Assembly (NCBI RefSeq): GCF_019218755.1
Contig: NZ_JAHUWZ010000001.1
Coordinates: 806,001 to 870,000, forward strand
Direction: 5' to 3'
Length of the DNA stretch: 64,000 nt
Source: Acidovorax sp. sif1233
GTDB taxonomy: Bacteria > Pseudomonadota > Gammaproteobacteria > Burkholderiales > Burkholderiaceae_C
Shown here one piece after another: positions 34,903-43,652 of this stretch. The translations under genes and the position numbers were made by a program. The notes beneath the pieces were generated by a model. The model did not search any database, had not been told where the DNA came from, and worked only from the letters and a program-made list of their open reading frames with translations. Positions within the stretch are counted from its first letter, which is position 1, and each line of letters begins with the position of its first letter.

Positions 34903-37026
34903 TTGGGCATTGATCTTGCGTTCTGGCGGCTGTTACTGTCCCGGCGGCTGGAGGCCGTGGCGAGGGCCGACGCGATGCGTGCCATTCGCGAAGGGCTGCT
35001 CTGGGTCCTGCCGTGCCTGATGGTGTCGGCCGTCCTGCTGGTGCTGTCGGTGCTGGCGCGCATGCTGGGCCTGCCGGCCTCCGTGGCCGACCTGCTGGCG
35101 GACCTGCACGGGGAGATCAGCCGCATCCTGCCGCTGCTGATCACCGCCTCCATCGGCTACATGCTGGCCATCCGCCACCGGTTGCCACGCTTGCCGGTGG
35201 CCTTTCTGTGTTTCGTCCATGCCGCGCTCGCCGCCTACCTGCTGCGCGGCCATCCGCGGGCGGCGGCCACGCTGGTGCTGTTCATCGCGATTGCCGCCCC
35301 GCTTGTCACCGTGCCGCTGATGGCCTGGCTGATGCGGGTGCGCGGGCTGCGGGTCGCGCGCATGGCCCAGGTCAGCGAGAACGTGGAGGACGCCATGAAC
35401 ATGGTGGTTCCCGGCATCGCCACCACCGCGCTGCTGGTGGTCGTTCTGGCCTTGCTGCAGCAGTGGGAGGGGCTGGTGCACTGGCGCCTGCCCATCGATG
35501 TGGCCAACCCCGATCAGTCCTATCTCAACGCCGTATTGCTCACGGGCCTGAATTCGCTGCTGTGGTTTTTTGGCATCCACGGCTACCACGCGCTGCAGCC
35601 GCTGTTCCAGTCCCTGGACCAGGCCGTGGGCTGGAACGCCCAGGCCCTGTTGGCCGATCAGGTGCCGCAGCATCCCCTGAACGCGGGCCTGCTGGGGGCA
35701 TTTGCCTTCATCGGCGGCTCGGGCGGAACCTTGTCGCTGGTGCTGGCCGTGCTGTGGCGCGCCCGCAGCCCCGGCCTGCGCCTGCTCGCGCTGGCGAGCC
35801 TGCCGATGGCGCTGCTGAACGTGAACGAGCTGCTGCTCTTCGGCATCCCGCTGATCCTGAACCTGCGCATGCTGCTGCCGTTCCTGGCCGTGCCCGCCCT
35901 CAATGCCTGCCTGGCGCTGGCGGCCGTGCAGGCGGGCTGGGTGTCCGTGGCCAGCATGCCCATGCCGCTCAATGCGCCGGTCGTCTTCAATGCCTATGTC
36001 AGCACCCAGGGCGACTGGGGCGCGGTGGCCCTGCAGCTGGCGCTGGTGCTGCTCGGCGCGTGCCTGTATGGGCCTGCGGTGCGCTCGCTGGAGCGCCACA
36101 ACGAAACCACCGTGCACTTGCCCGGGCTGGACACCACCTTCACCCGCCTGCAGGAGGAGGGAAGCCTCTATGCGCGCGATCCCGTGGTGGTCGCACAACA
36201 AGGCCAGGCACGCCGCGAGGAACTGCTGGCCCAGGTGCGCCGCATGGGGGACTACGAATTCTTCCTGGAGTACCAGCCCCAGGTGTCGCTGCGCACCGGC
36301 CGGTGCACGGGCTGCGAGGCCTTGCTGCGGGCCCGCGATTCCCGGGGCCGCGTCCAGCCCCCCGGGGCGTTCCTGGCCTGGCTGTCCGAGGCGGGCCTGA
36401 TGAAGGACGTGGACCTGTGGGTGGCGGCTGCGGCGCTGCGGCAGTACCGGCGCTGGCGCAACGCGGGCTTCGAGCTGCCCATTTCCATCAACATCACGGG
36501 CCCCACGCTCATGTCGCAGGAGCACTGCATCCGTCTGGTGGACCTGATCGCGCCAGCGGCCGGCTGCATCAGCATCGAGCTGACCGAGGATGCCCTGGCC
36601 GCGGATGTCTTCGGAATGCGCAACGCCATCGCCCGTGTGCACGCTGTGGGCGCGAAGGTCTCCATCGACGACTTTGGCACCGGCTACTCATCCCTGAGCT
36701 ACCTGCATGCCTTCGAGGTCGATACGATCAAGATCGACCGCAGCTTCGTGCTCGCCAGCGCGCAGGCGCAGGGAGGGCGGGTGCTGGAAGGCCTGCTCAA
36801 CTTCTGCCAGGGGCTGGGCTGCGGCATCGTGGTGGAAGGGGTCGAGACCGCCGAGCAGCTGCAACGGCTGCCCCGGACCATGGACCTGGAGGTGCAGGGC
36901 TGGTATTTCGGCCGGGCGGTGCCTGCAGACGAGCTTCCCGCGTTCGTGCAGCAGCGCCTGGACCTCAGTCCCCCAGCAACTCCCCCACCGCCTTCAGATC
37001 CTCCACCCGGTCGCACACCGCCTTGA
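34903..37026 (+). CDS. PTS EIIC-like membrane domain fused to an EAL phosphodiesterase
   Basis: 707 residues from the TTG at 34903, which has GGGAGG 6 nt upstream; a GTG at 34828 in the same frame lacks a site. Residues about 25-400 carry about ten hydrophobic segments and match the lactose/cellobiose-type PTS EIIC fold (LLWFFGIHGYHALQPL, LLNVNELLLFGIPLILN). Residues about 450-690 are an EAL domain with all main catalytic features: CEALLRARD, IELTED, SIDDFGTGYSSLSYL, KIDRSFV, VVEGVETAEQ and VQGWYFG. It should hydrolyse c-di-GMP, possibly controlled by a sugar-like ligand. No EIIA or EIIB lies nearby. The last 20 residues are Pro-rich and overlap the convergent gene. Confidence 0.85.
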   Translation: MGIDLAFWRLLLSRRLEAVARADAMRAIREGLLWVLPCLMVSAVLLVLSVLARMLGLPASVADLLADLHGEISRILPLLITASIGYMLAIRHRLPRLPVAFLCFVHAALAAYLLRGHPRAAATLVLFIAIAAPLVTVPLMAWLMRVRGLRVARMAQVSENVEDAMNMVVPGIATTALLVVVLALLQQWEGLVHWRLPIDVANPDQSYLNAVLLTGLNSLLWFFGIHGYHALQPLFQSLDQAVGWNAQALLADQVPQHPLNAGLLGAFAFIGGSGGTLSLVLAVLWRARSPGLRLLALASLPMALLNVNELLLFGIPLILNLRMLLPFLAVPALNACLALAAVQAGWVSVASMPMPLNAPVVFNAYVSTQGDWGAVALQLALVLLGACLYGPAVRSLERHNETTVHLPGLDTTFTRLQEEGSLYARDPVVVAQQGQARREELLAQVRRMGDYEFFLEYQPQVSLRTGRCTGCEALLRARDSRGRVQPPGAFLAWLSEAGLMKDVDLWVAAAALRQYRRWRNAGFELPISINITGPTLMSQEHCIRLVDLIAPAAGCISIELTEDALAADVFGMRNAIARVHAVGAKVSIDDFGTGYSSLSYLHAFEVDTIKIDRSFVLASAQAQGGRVLEGLLNFCQGLGCGIVVEGVETAEQLQRLPRTMDLEVQGWYFGRAVPADELPAFVQQRLDLSPPATPPPPSDPPPGRTPP

Positions 37027-38311
37027 CGGCCATCATCACCGGGATGCCCAGCAGCAGGCCCCACAGGCCCCACAGCCAGCCCCAGGCCAGCACGCTGACG
37101 AACACGGCCACGGGGCTCATGCTGCTGGTGCGGCTGGTGAGCCAGGGCGTGAGCAGGTTGCCCACCAGGGTATGGATGACCAGCGACGCGCCGCCGATGG
37201 CCAGTGCCATGTCCAGGGTGCCGAACTGCAGGAAGGCCACCAGGGCCGATGCGCCGGTGACCAGGGCCGAGCCGATGTAGGGCGCGAGGTTGAGCACCCC
37301 GGCCACCACGCCCCACACGGCCGCGTTCTCCAGGCCCAGGGCCCAGTAGGCCAGGCCCGTGGCCACGCCCACCAGGGCGCTGGTGAGCACCTGCACCAGC
37401 AGGTAGCGCTGGATCTGGTTGGTGATGTCTTCCAGCACGTGGATGGTGACCTTGCGCCGTTCCAGGCTGGTGCCCGCGATGCGCAGCAGCTTGTTGCGAA
37501 ACAGGTTGCCGGAGGCCAGCGCGAAGAAGGTGAGGAAGACCACCACGGTGAGCTGGCCCAGGGCCGACATCAGCCCCATGGTGCCGCTCCACAGGTAGTC
37601 GCGGATGTTGAACGGAGGGCGCTCCACCACCACGCGCTGCACGCCCCGCCGGGTGGGGCTGGCGGCGCTGTTTTCGTTGGCGGCCTGCTCGATCTGCGTG
37701 GCGGCCTTCTGCACGGTGTCGAGCGGGCTGCTGGTGCCTGCGCGCGCCTTGATGCTGTCGCGCACCTTCTTGGCGGCCACGGGCAGCGAGTCGACGAGCT
37801 GCGCGGCCCCGTCGCTCAGCGACCAGGCGGCGCTCGCCAGCCCGAAGACGATGGCGATGAGCAGCACGCCCGCGCCCAGCCAGCGCGGCACGTGGCAGCG
37901 CCGCAGGAGCTCGACGGCGGGCCGCAGCGCCGTGGTGAGCAGCAGGCTGAGCATGATGGGGATGAACACGGCGCTGGCCCAGTGCAGCAGCGCCACGCCG
38001 GCAAACAGGGCCAGCAGCGCGAGCGAGAGGTTGCGCACGTCCACGGGCATGTGGAGCATGAGCGGGCCGGTGAGGGGTGCGGTGGCTGCGGGCGCGCCGC
38101 TTGGCAGCTGCGCAGGCGGTGGGGGGCTGTCTTGGGTTGACCTGGCTTTGGCGGGTGGGGCCGCTTCGGCCGCTTGGACGACTGGTGCGGGGCCTTCCGC
38201 CGCAGGCGCGTGGGGGGGCAAGGTCGGGGCTGCGTCAGCGGCGGGGCTGTCTGGCTGTGGCGGCTCGGCAGCGGGTGCGGGTGGGGATGCAGGGGTGGGC
38301 TCGGTCATCAT
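36965..38311 (-). CDS. AI-2E family transporter (PerM-like)
   Basis: 448 residues, with ATG at 38311 or the adjacent 38308. An unusual Pro/Ala-rich cytoplasmic segment of about 75 residues precedes the membrane domain of 7-8 helices. The conserved C-terminal part (GVVAGVLNLAPYIGSALV, GASLVIHTLVGNLLTPWL, GLWGLLLGIPVMMAVKAVCD) identifies the AI-2E/PerM family. These proteins export quorum signals or ions, or have unknown cargo. Its 3' end overlaps the convergent EAL gene by 62 bp. Confidence 0.9.
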   Translation of the reverse strand: MMTEPTPASPPAPAAEPPQPDSPAADAAPTLPPHAPAAEGPAPVVQAAEAAPPAKARSTQDSPPPPAQLPSGAPAATAPLTGPLMLHMPVDVRNLSLALLALFAGVALLHWASAVFIPIMLSLLLTTALRPAVELLRRCHVPRWLGAGVLLIAIVFGLASAAWSLSDGAAQLVDSLPVAAKKVRDSIKARAGTSSPLDTVQKAATQIEQAANENSAASPTRRGVQRVVVERPPFNIRDYLWSGTMGLMSALGQLTVVVFLTFFALASGNLFRNKLLRIAGTSLERRKVTIHVLEDITNQIQRYLLVQVLTSALVGVATGLAYWALGLENAAVWGVVAGVLNLAPYIGSALVTGASALVAFLQFGTLDMALAIGGASLVIHTLVGNLLTPWLTSRTSSMSPVAVFVSVLAWGWLWGLWGLLLGIPVMMAVKAVCDRVEDLKAVGELLGD

Positions 38312-38473
38312 GCGCGGATTGTGATGGGACTCGGGCCTGCTGGGTTGTAGGTCGGGCTGACATGCAGCGTGTCGGCGGCGGGATGCTGCGGTTCGCACGC
38401 TCTGGCAGGTGGTTTGCCCGGCGACCCGCCAGCGGTGCCTGTGTGGCAGGGTTCGGCGCCCTGCCCGGTGGCC

Positions 38474-39709
38474 TCAGCACAGCGGCAGCGGGCGCTTCTT
38501 GTTGAGTGCATCCACCGTGCCCAGCAGTTGCTGCCAGTAGGTGGGCAGTGACGACCACGAGGCGCCGATGGCCAGGTTGGTGGCATAGACCATGCCGGTG
38601 TTCAGGCGGGGCCGGTGGGCGTGCTTCACGGCGGCCTGCATGTCGGTGCAGGTGCTGGCGGTGTGAACCAGCATGGCCTGGGCGGTGTTGTCCTTGGCGT
38701 AGACCCAGGTGCTGGCGGGCTGGGGGTCTGTGGCCTGGTAGGCGGCGGCATTGCCTGCGTAGGTGACCAACGTGTCGGCCACACCCGCATAGGCCGCTAC
38801 GGGGTAGGTGCCTGGGTTGCCGATCACGGTGGGCGCGTTGGGCGGCGTGGCGCCTTTGCTCATGCCCGAGGCCCGGGCCTTGGCGTAGTTGTAGACGTCC
38901 TGAAAGTACGCCAGCCGTGCGCTGTCGGTGGCCATGCCGTCCAGGAAGAAGCCGTCGAGCTGGTCGGGGTAGAGGCGGATGTAGTTGTCGATGGTGGCCT
39001 TCACGTCGGCCACCGAGCGCGACCCGCCGCTGCCCGAGGTGGCCACGTAGGCGACGACTTTGTTGGTAGTGCCCGCCACGGCCTTGAAGTCTTTGATGGC
39101 CGTAAGCAGGTCGTCGTCAACCTCGGAGTCCGCAGTCAGCACGCCGTCGCTGGCGCTGGCCACGGCGGTGATCTGCACGTCCGGGTAGCTGGCTGCGCCG
39201 CTGGTGAGGGTGGCCCAGGGCGAGGAGGTGCCGCTGGCGCTGAAATACGCGGGCACCAGCACCTGCAGGTTTTTGTGGGTGGGGCGCACGTAGTACGTGA
39301 GGCTGTCGCCCGCCGTGTTGGCGCTGCTGGTGGCCGTGGCGCTGACCTGGAAGGTGGCGCTGGGCGGCAGGCTGCTCACGGTGAGCGTGGTGCTGGCCAC
39401 GCTGGCCACGGTGGTGGGCGCCACGGGGGAGAAGGTGGCGGCTGCGGAGGGGCTGACAATAAAGGTGACCACCGTGCCGTTGGGGGCTGAGCCGCCGTTG
39501 ACGGTAACGTCGGCCGCCAGCGGCTCGGATGCGCCGGGTTCGAGCACGTTCTCGGCGGGCTGCACGAAATGCAGCGTGACGGGCGCGCTCGCGGGCGGCG
39601 GCGGGGCGGCCGTGTTGTTGTCCTTGTCCGTGGCGCCGCCGCAGCCCGCCAGAGCCGCAGTGAGGGCCATCAAGGACGCGAGGCGGTGGGTGCGGGTTGT
39701 GGTGAGCAT
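38474..39709 (-). CDS. Lipoprotein with spherulin-4-type (GH135-like) domain
   Basis: 411 residues. The lipobox is LTAALAGCGG, with lipidated Cys near residue 23. Residues about 45-145 form an Ig-like beta domain (VTLHFVQPAENVLEPGASEPLAADVTVNGG begins it). Residues about 150-400 match the spherulation-specific family 4 fold: LQVLVPAYFSASG, VVAYVATSGSGGSRSVADVKATI, YPDQLDGFFLDGM and VIGNPGTYP. Fungal relatives (Sph3, GH135) cleave galactosaminogalactan, so this may be an outer-membrane exopolysaccharide hydrolase. The Asp in FFLDGM is a candidate catalytic acid. Start chosen at the lipoprotein signal. Confidence 0.8.
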   Translation of the reverse strand: MLTTTRTHRLASLMALTAALAGCGGATDKDNNTAAPPPPASAPVTLHFVQPAENVLEPGASEPLAADVTVNGGSAPNGTVVTFIVSPSAAATFSPVAPTTVASVASTTLTVSSLPPSATFQVSATATSSANTAGDSLTYYVRPTHKNLQVLVPAYFSASGTSSPWATLTSGAASYPDVQITAVASASDGVLTADSEVDDDLLTAIKDFKAVAGTTNKVVAYVATSGSGGSRSVADVKATIDNYIRLYPDQLDGFFLDGMATDSARLAYFQDVYNYAKARASGMSKGATPPNAPTVIGNPGTYPVAAYAGVADTLVTYAGNAAAYQATDPQPASTWVYAKDNTAQAMLVHTASTCTDMQAAVKHAHRPRLNTGMVYATNLAIGASWSSLPTYWQQLLGTVDALNKKRPLPLC

Positions 39710-39842
39710 GGTCGTGACGGAGTGTTGGTATGAATGGGCTGATTGTGAAGGTTCGTGCGGGCGGCTCCAAGGGCTGAAACGGCCGCTTTGACCGGGAAAA
39801 ACGGCCTTGTTGCGCCGATTGCAGCAGGCGGGCGCCAGTACC

Positions 39843-40589
39843 ATGGCCCACATGCCATCCTTCCTTCACCGCATTCCGGCCGCCGCAGCAGCCTTGCTGT
39901 GCGCAGCGCTGCTGGTCGGCTGCGGCACGCTGGACGTGCCGCGTGCCGACAACTACCCCGCCACCGGCCAGAAGAAAGCCCGTGCCGTGCACCACTGGGA
40001 TGTGCTGGCGGGCGATGTGGCCGGGCGCGTGGCCGAAAAGATCGCATCCTGGCCCGAGGGCGAATACCCGTTGTACGTCACGGTGGCGGACAACTCCAGT
40101 TTCAACCAGAGCTTTCTCAAGCTGCTCAAGGTGCACCTGCTGAACCGGGGCGTGGCGGTGTCCACGGTGCCCACGGCGGTGGAGCTGGAGGTGCAGACGC
40201 AACTGGTGCAGCACGGGTCTGGCTCGCCGCGCGGCCTGCCCGTGCCCATGGCCGGCACCATCATCGGCACTGGCGTGGGCGTGTGGCGCGACTGGGCGGT
40301 GCACTATTCCGACCGCACCCTGTTGCCGGGTGTGGCCACGGCCCTGGGCGTGGGGGCGGGGGTGGCGCTGGACATGGCCCAGCTCTACACCCAGGGCGCC
40401 GCTGCGGGCGGCCCCACGCGCACGGAGGTGCTGATCACATCCACGCTCAAATCGCGCGACAGGTACCTGGCCGGCACGGCCGATCTGTACTACATCGAGG
40501 GGGCCGACGCGGTGCTGTATCAGCCCGAGCGGCCGCCCGCGCCTGCACCGATGACGCCCGTCAAGACCTGGCGGGTGGTGGCGCCATGA
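39843..40589 (+). CDS. Hypothetical lipoprotein upstream of FlgO-like gene
   Basis: 248 residues with a lipobox (LLCAALLVGCGT). No family is recognised with certainty. The central part (EYPLYVTVADNSSFNQSFLKLLKVHLLNRGVAVSTVPTA begins it) looks like an alpha/beta domain comparing small surface assembly lipoproteins, followed by a Gly-rich hydrophobic stretch (TALGVGAGVALDMAQL). It is coupled by ATGA to the FlgO-like gene, so the two probably act together at the outer membrane. Start at 39843 is one of two close ATGs. Confidence 0.75.
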   Translation: MAHMPSFLHRIPAAAAALLCAALLVGCGTLDVPRADNYPATGQKKARAVHHWDVLAGDVAGRVAEKIASWPEGEYPLYVTVADNSSFNQSFLKLLKVHLLNRGVAVSTVPTAVELEVQTQLVQHGSGSPRGLPVPMAGTIIGTGVGVWRDWAVHYSDRTLLPGVATALGVGAGVALDMAQLYTQGAAAGGPTRTEVLITSTLKSRDRYLAGTADLYYIEGADAVLYQPERPPAPAPMTPVKTWRVVAP

Positions 40590-41182
40590 AGGGGCTGTGG
40601 ACGTCGCAACAAGCTCCCCGGGGCGCACGCGCCGCCAGCTGGTGGGCGGCCGCCGCTTTTGCGCTGGCGGGCCTGCAAGGCTGCGAGACCACCAACCCCA
40701 TGCACAGCTACTACTACGGCGACCGGGCGGGCGGAGTATCGCGCAGCAACCTCATCGAGCTGAATGAACGCGCCACCGATGCGCTGCTGCAGACCGCACC
40801 GCTGGACGCCAACCAGCCCGTGCTGGTGGCCACGCTGGTCAGTGTGGACCGGCTCACCGAATCGTCGCGGCTGGGCCGCATCTTCTCCGAGCAGATCGCG
40901 GGCCGCATGGTGCACCGGGGCCTGAAGGTGACCGAGGTGAAACTGCGCGAGAACCTGCTGCTGCAGCGCGACCAGGGCGAGCTGCTGCTGTCGCGCGAGG
41001 TGCGCGAGGTGAGCCAGGCCCAGGACGCGCAGGCGGTGGTGGTGGGCACGTACGCGGTGTCCACGTCGGTGGTGTACATCAGCCTCAAGCTGGTGAACCC
41101 AGTGGGCAACACCGTGGTGGCGGCGCACAACTATGCGGTGCCCATGGATGAAAACGTGCGGGCGCTGCTGGCCGGGAGGTAG
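40586..41182 (+). CDS. FlgO-family lipoprotein
   Basis: 198 residues. A signal peptide ends in LAGLQGCETT. The mature part matches the FlgO domain: SNLIELNERATDALLQ, VLVATLVSVDRLTESSRLGR, EVKLRENLLLQRDQGELLLSREV and AQAVVVGTYAVSTSVVYISL. In Vibrio, FlgO is an outer-membrane flagellar protein. Translational coupling to the preceding lipoprotein and proximity to flhDC support, but do not prove, a flagellar or envelope role. Confidence 0.82.
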   Translation: MKGLWTSQQAPRGARAASWWAAAAFALAGLQGCETTNPMHSYYYGDRAGGVSRSNLIELNERATDALLQTAPLDANQPVLVATLVSVDRLTESSRLGRIFSEQIAGRMVHRGLKVTEVKLRENLLLQRDQGELLLSREVREVSQAQDAQAVVVGTYAVSTSVVYISLKLVNPVGNTVVAAHNYAVPMDENVRALLAGR

Positions 41183-41218
41183 CAGGGCGCTCGCAGGCCT
41201 CAGCCGGATTTGATATTA

Positions 41219-41280
41219 ATTTGATAGCTGCTCGCGCTTGTTTTATAAGCGCAAAGTGCCAATTTGACTTGGATTCTTGA
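41219..41280 (+). repeat. Dispersed TAGCTGC/GCGCTT repeat, copy F
   Basis: ATTTGATAGCTGCTCGCGCT, TGTTTTAT, AAGCGCAAAGTGCC, AATTTGACTTGGATTCTTGA. It lies between the convergent FlgO-like and flhC genes. Confidence 0.8.
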
Positions 41281-41346
41281 ACGCTCGACCCGACCGGGCG
41301 AGCCTTACGAACTGGCGCTGCCTTCCCCCTGCCAGGGATGCCAAGC

Positions 41347-41438
41347 AAGGGCCGCCCCGCAGCGAGGGCATCGTCCCCTTTCCCGAATCGCGTAGCGATT
41401 CGAGAGAAGGGGGAGGCGGCAAAGCCGCTCAGGGGGAT
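41347..41438. repeat. Stop-codon-abutting repeat, copy 5
   Basis: GTCCCCTTTCCC, GAATCGCGTAGCGATTCG (a perfect palindrome), GAGAAGGGGGAGGCGGC and CAGGGGG. It ends about 4 bp from the flhC stop codon. Confidence 0.75.
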
Positions 41439-41442
41439 GTAC

Positions 41443-42000
41443 TTAATGCAGCATCAGTGCACCGGCCGTCTTGCTCTTGCCAGCGCGGGCGGGTGGGTTG
41501 CACAGGCCGCAGGTGAAATGGCGGTTCTCGTACAGCTCGGTCACGAACTGGCCGCTGCACTGGGCGCACTTGGTGCGGGTGAGCATGCCGGCATCCACGA
41601 ATTTCACCAGACGCCAGGCGCGGGTGAACGACAGCAGGGGTTCGATCTCGGCCGTGGCCACCTGTTCGTTGTACAGGCGGTAGGCCTTGGTCAGCAGCTC
41701 CACCGAATCCAGGTCCACGCCCTTGGACAGGTATTCGTAGATGTTCAAAAACAGCGAGCTGTGGATGTTCTCCTGCCAGGTCAGGAACCAGTCGGTGGAG
41801 AAGGGCAGCTGGCCCTTCGATGGCGACTTGCCCGCGATTTCCTTGTACAGGCGGATCAGGCGCTCGTACGACAGCGTGGTTTCCGACTCCAGCACCTGCA
41901 TGCGGGCGCCCATCTGGATCAGCATGGCGGCGCGTTCGATCTGCTTGGATTCGTTCAGAACGCTCTTGGCTGGGGCTTTGGCGGCGGTGGTGGAGGACAT
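41443..42000 (-). CDS. flhC: Flagellar master regulator subunit FlhC
   Basis: 185 residues. IERAAMLIQMGARMQVLESETTLSYERLIRLYKEI (first part) and PFSTDWFLTWQENIHSSLF are FlhC hallmarks, and the zinc site CAQC..CGLC is complete. With FlhD it forms the FlhD4C2 activator of class 2 flagellar promoters, acting through sigma-70. It follows flhD by 57 bp. Confidence 0.95.
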   Translation of the reverse strand: MSSTTAAKAPAKSVLNESKQIERAAMLIQMGARMQVLESETTLSYERLIRLYKEIAGKSPSKGQLPFSTDWFLTWQENIHSSLFLNIYEYLSKGVDLDSVELLTKAYRLYNEQVATAEIEPLLSFTRAWRLVKFVDAGMLTRTKCAQCSGQFVTELYENRHFTCGLCNPPARAGKSKTAGALMLH

Positions 42001-42057
42001 GGCGGGCTTTCGGCGAGAGAGATGGAGGGCGTTCGGTGCAAAGGTCTGGCGGTGGGC

Positions 42058-42384
42058 TCAGAGCACTTCGGACACGCGGCTGGCCATCAGGATGTTGGCG
42101 TGCAGCGTGTTGGTGGCCTCGTTGCCCACCTTCTTGGCCGAGTGGTTGGTGAGCAGGCTCCACACCAGGTTGTCGTCCACGCGGAAGCTGCAAAGAAGCG
42201 TGTTTCTGGAGGCCAGTTTCATCACTTGCGCCGCCGACAGCGATGCGAGAATATCGGCAGACTCCTCGTTCATGCCCAAGCGGAACACGGCCTCTGCCTT
42301 GTCCTGGCGAATCAGGGTCTGGGCCAGCATCAGGTAAGTGAGGTTGGCTTCGCGGATTTCAGCGAGGAGTTGTTCGTTGGTCAT
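42058..42384 (-). CDS. flhD: Flagellar master regulator subunit FlhD
   Basis: 108 residues. LLAEIREANLTYLMLAQTLIRQD, FRLGMNEESADILASLSAAQ and KLASRNTLLCSFRVDD match FlhD, with the Cys of the usual interchain disulfide. AGGAAG lies 6-7 nt before the ATG. First gene of the flhDC operon; its promoter must lie in the 290-bp gap to the right. Confidence 0.93.
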   Translation of the reverse strand: MTNEQLLAEIREANLTYLMLAQTLIRQDKAEAVFRLGMNEESADILASLSAAQVMKLASRNTLLCSFRVDDNLVWSLLTNHSAKKVGNEATNTLHANILMASRVSEVL

Positions 42385-42675
42385 GGCGGCTTCCTTTGTT
42401 CCAGTTCCGGGTCTTGCGTGGTGGCCTGCTGTTTGCAGGTTTTCGCGATCCGTTGAAATGGATTGTGAAACCGCCCCAATCAAAAATTAAGTCGGGGTTT
42501 GGCTGTGCCGCGTGTCTGGTTCCACGGTGCACCCTGTAGGAATTTGCCTTACATGGCCAGCAGCCGCCGTCCTGCAACGCCAGCGGCGGTGCCTGCTGCG
42601 GCGAACGCCGCCGCGGCCGCTGCCCGGGCGTTGTGGCCCGGCGGCCTTCAAATGTAAAAACCGCTTGCCCGTGGT

Positions 42676-43575
42676 TTATCCGCGCTCGACCGGCCGTGCC
42701 GGGTCGCTGCACCATTCGCTCCAGCTGCCCGCGAAGAGGGCGCTGGGCCCCAGCCCGGCCACTTCCATGGCCAGCAGGTTGGGCACCGCGCTCACGCCGC
42801 TGCCGCATTGGTGCACCACGCCGGCCGGGTCGCGGCCCGCGAGCAGGGCGTTGAACTCCGCGCGCAGCACGGCGGCGGGCTTGAAGCGGCCATCGGCGGC
42901 GATGTTCTCGGTGAACGGGCGATTGAGCGCGCCGGGGATGTGGCCCGCCACCGGGTCCAGCGGCTCCACCTCGCCACGGTAGCGGGCACCCCCCCGCGCA
43001 TCGACCACGGTCTGGCCGGGCTGCCGCAGCCGGGTCAGCACGTCGGCGGCAGTGGCCAGCCGGCGCAGGGGTTCGCCCAGCTGGAAGTTGGACTGAAAGC
43101 GCGCGGGTTCCTCGCCGCTGGCCACCGGGCCGCCCGCGGCCTGCCAGGCCTGCAGGCCGCCATCGAGGACGGCCGCTGCATCGTGGCCCGCCCACTTGAG
43201 CATCCACCACAGCCGGCCGCAGTAGTTGGCACCCTGGCGGTCGTACACGACGGCCTGCATGTTGTTGGCGAAGCCCACGCTGGACAGCCACATGGCAAAC
43301 CGTTCGCGGCTGGGCAGCGGGTGGCGGCCGCCGGACGCGGGCAGGTCGGCTTCCTGCGCGGTGAGCGTGCCGCCGGCGCCGGGCGCGCCGTGTCTGGCGC
43401 TCAGGTCGTTGTTGAGGTCGGCGTACACGGCGCCGGGAAGGTGGACCTGCGCGTACTGTTGGGCGCCCGCGCTGGGATGCATCAGGTCGAAGCTGCAGTC
43501 GAACACCATCAACGGCGCGCCGCTGGCGGCCAGGGCTTGCAGTTCGGGGGCGGAGATGAGGGTCGTGTAGGTCAT
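42676..43575 (-). CDS. sseA: 3-Mercaptopyruvate / thiosulfate sulfurtransferase
   Basis: 299 residues with two rhodanese domains. The active loop in the second domain is CGSGVSA, the CGSGV signature of mercaptopyruvate sulfurtransferases. The first domain has DCSFDL..GHDAAAVLDGGLQAWQ. Moves sulfur from 3-mercaptopyruvate to thiols or cyanide. The gene lies alone between the flhDC promoter region and a DMT transporter gene on the same strand. Confidence 0.93.
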   Translation of the reverse strand: MTYTTLISAPELQALAASGAPLMVFDCSFDLMHPSAGAQQYAQVHLPGAVYADLNNDLSARHGAPGAGGTLTAQEADLPASGGRHPLPSRERFAMWLSSVGFANNMQAVVYDRQGANYCGRLWWMLKWAGHDAAAVLDGGLQAWQAAGGPVASGEEPARFQSNFQLGEPLRRLATAADVLTRLRQPGQTVVDARGGARYRGEVEPLDPVAGHIPGALNRPFTENIAADGRFKPAAVLRAEFNALLAGRDPAGVVHQCGSGVSAVPNLLAMEVAGLGPSALFAGSWSEWCSDPARPVERG

Positions 43576-43652
43576 GGGGTGCGGTCCGGTGCGAAGGGAA
43601 AGACGGGCTCCATTGTGTCCAGTTGGAAAGCCGATGGCATGCCCACTTCGTA

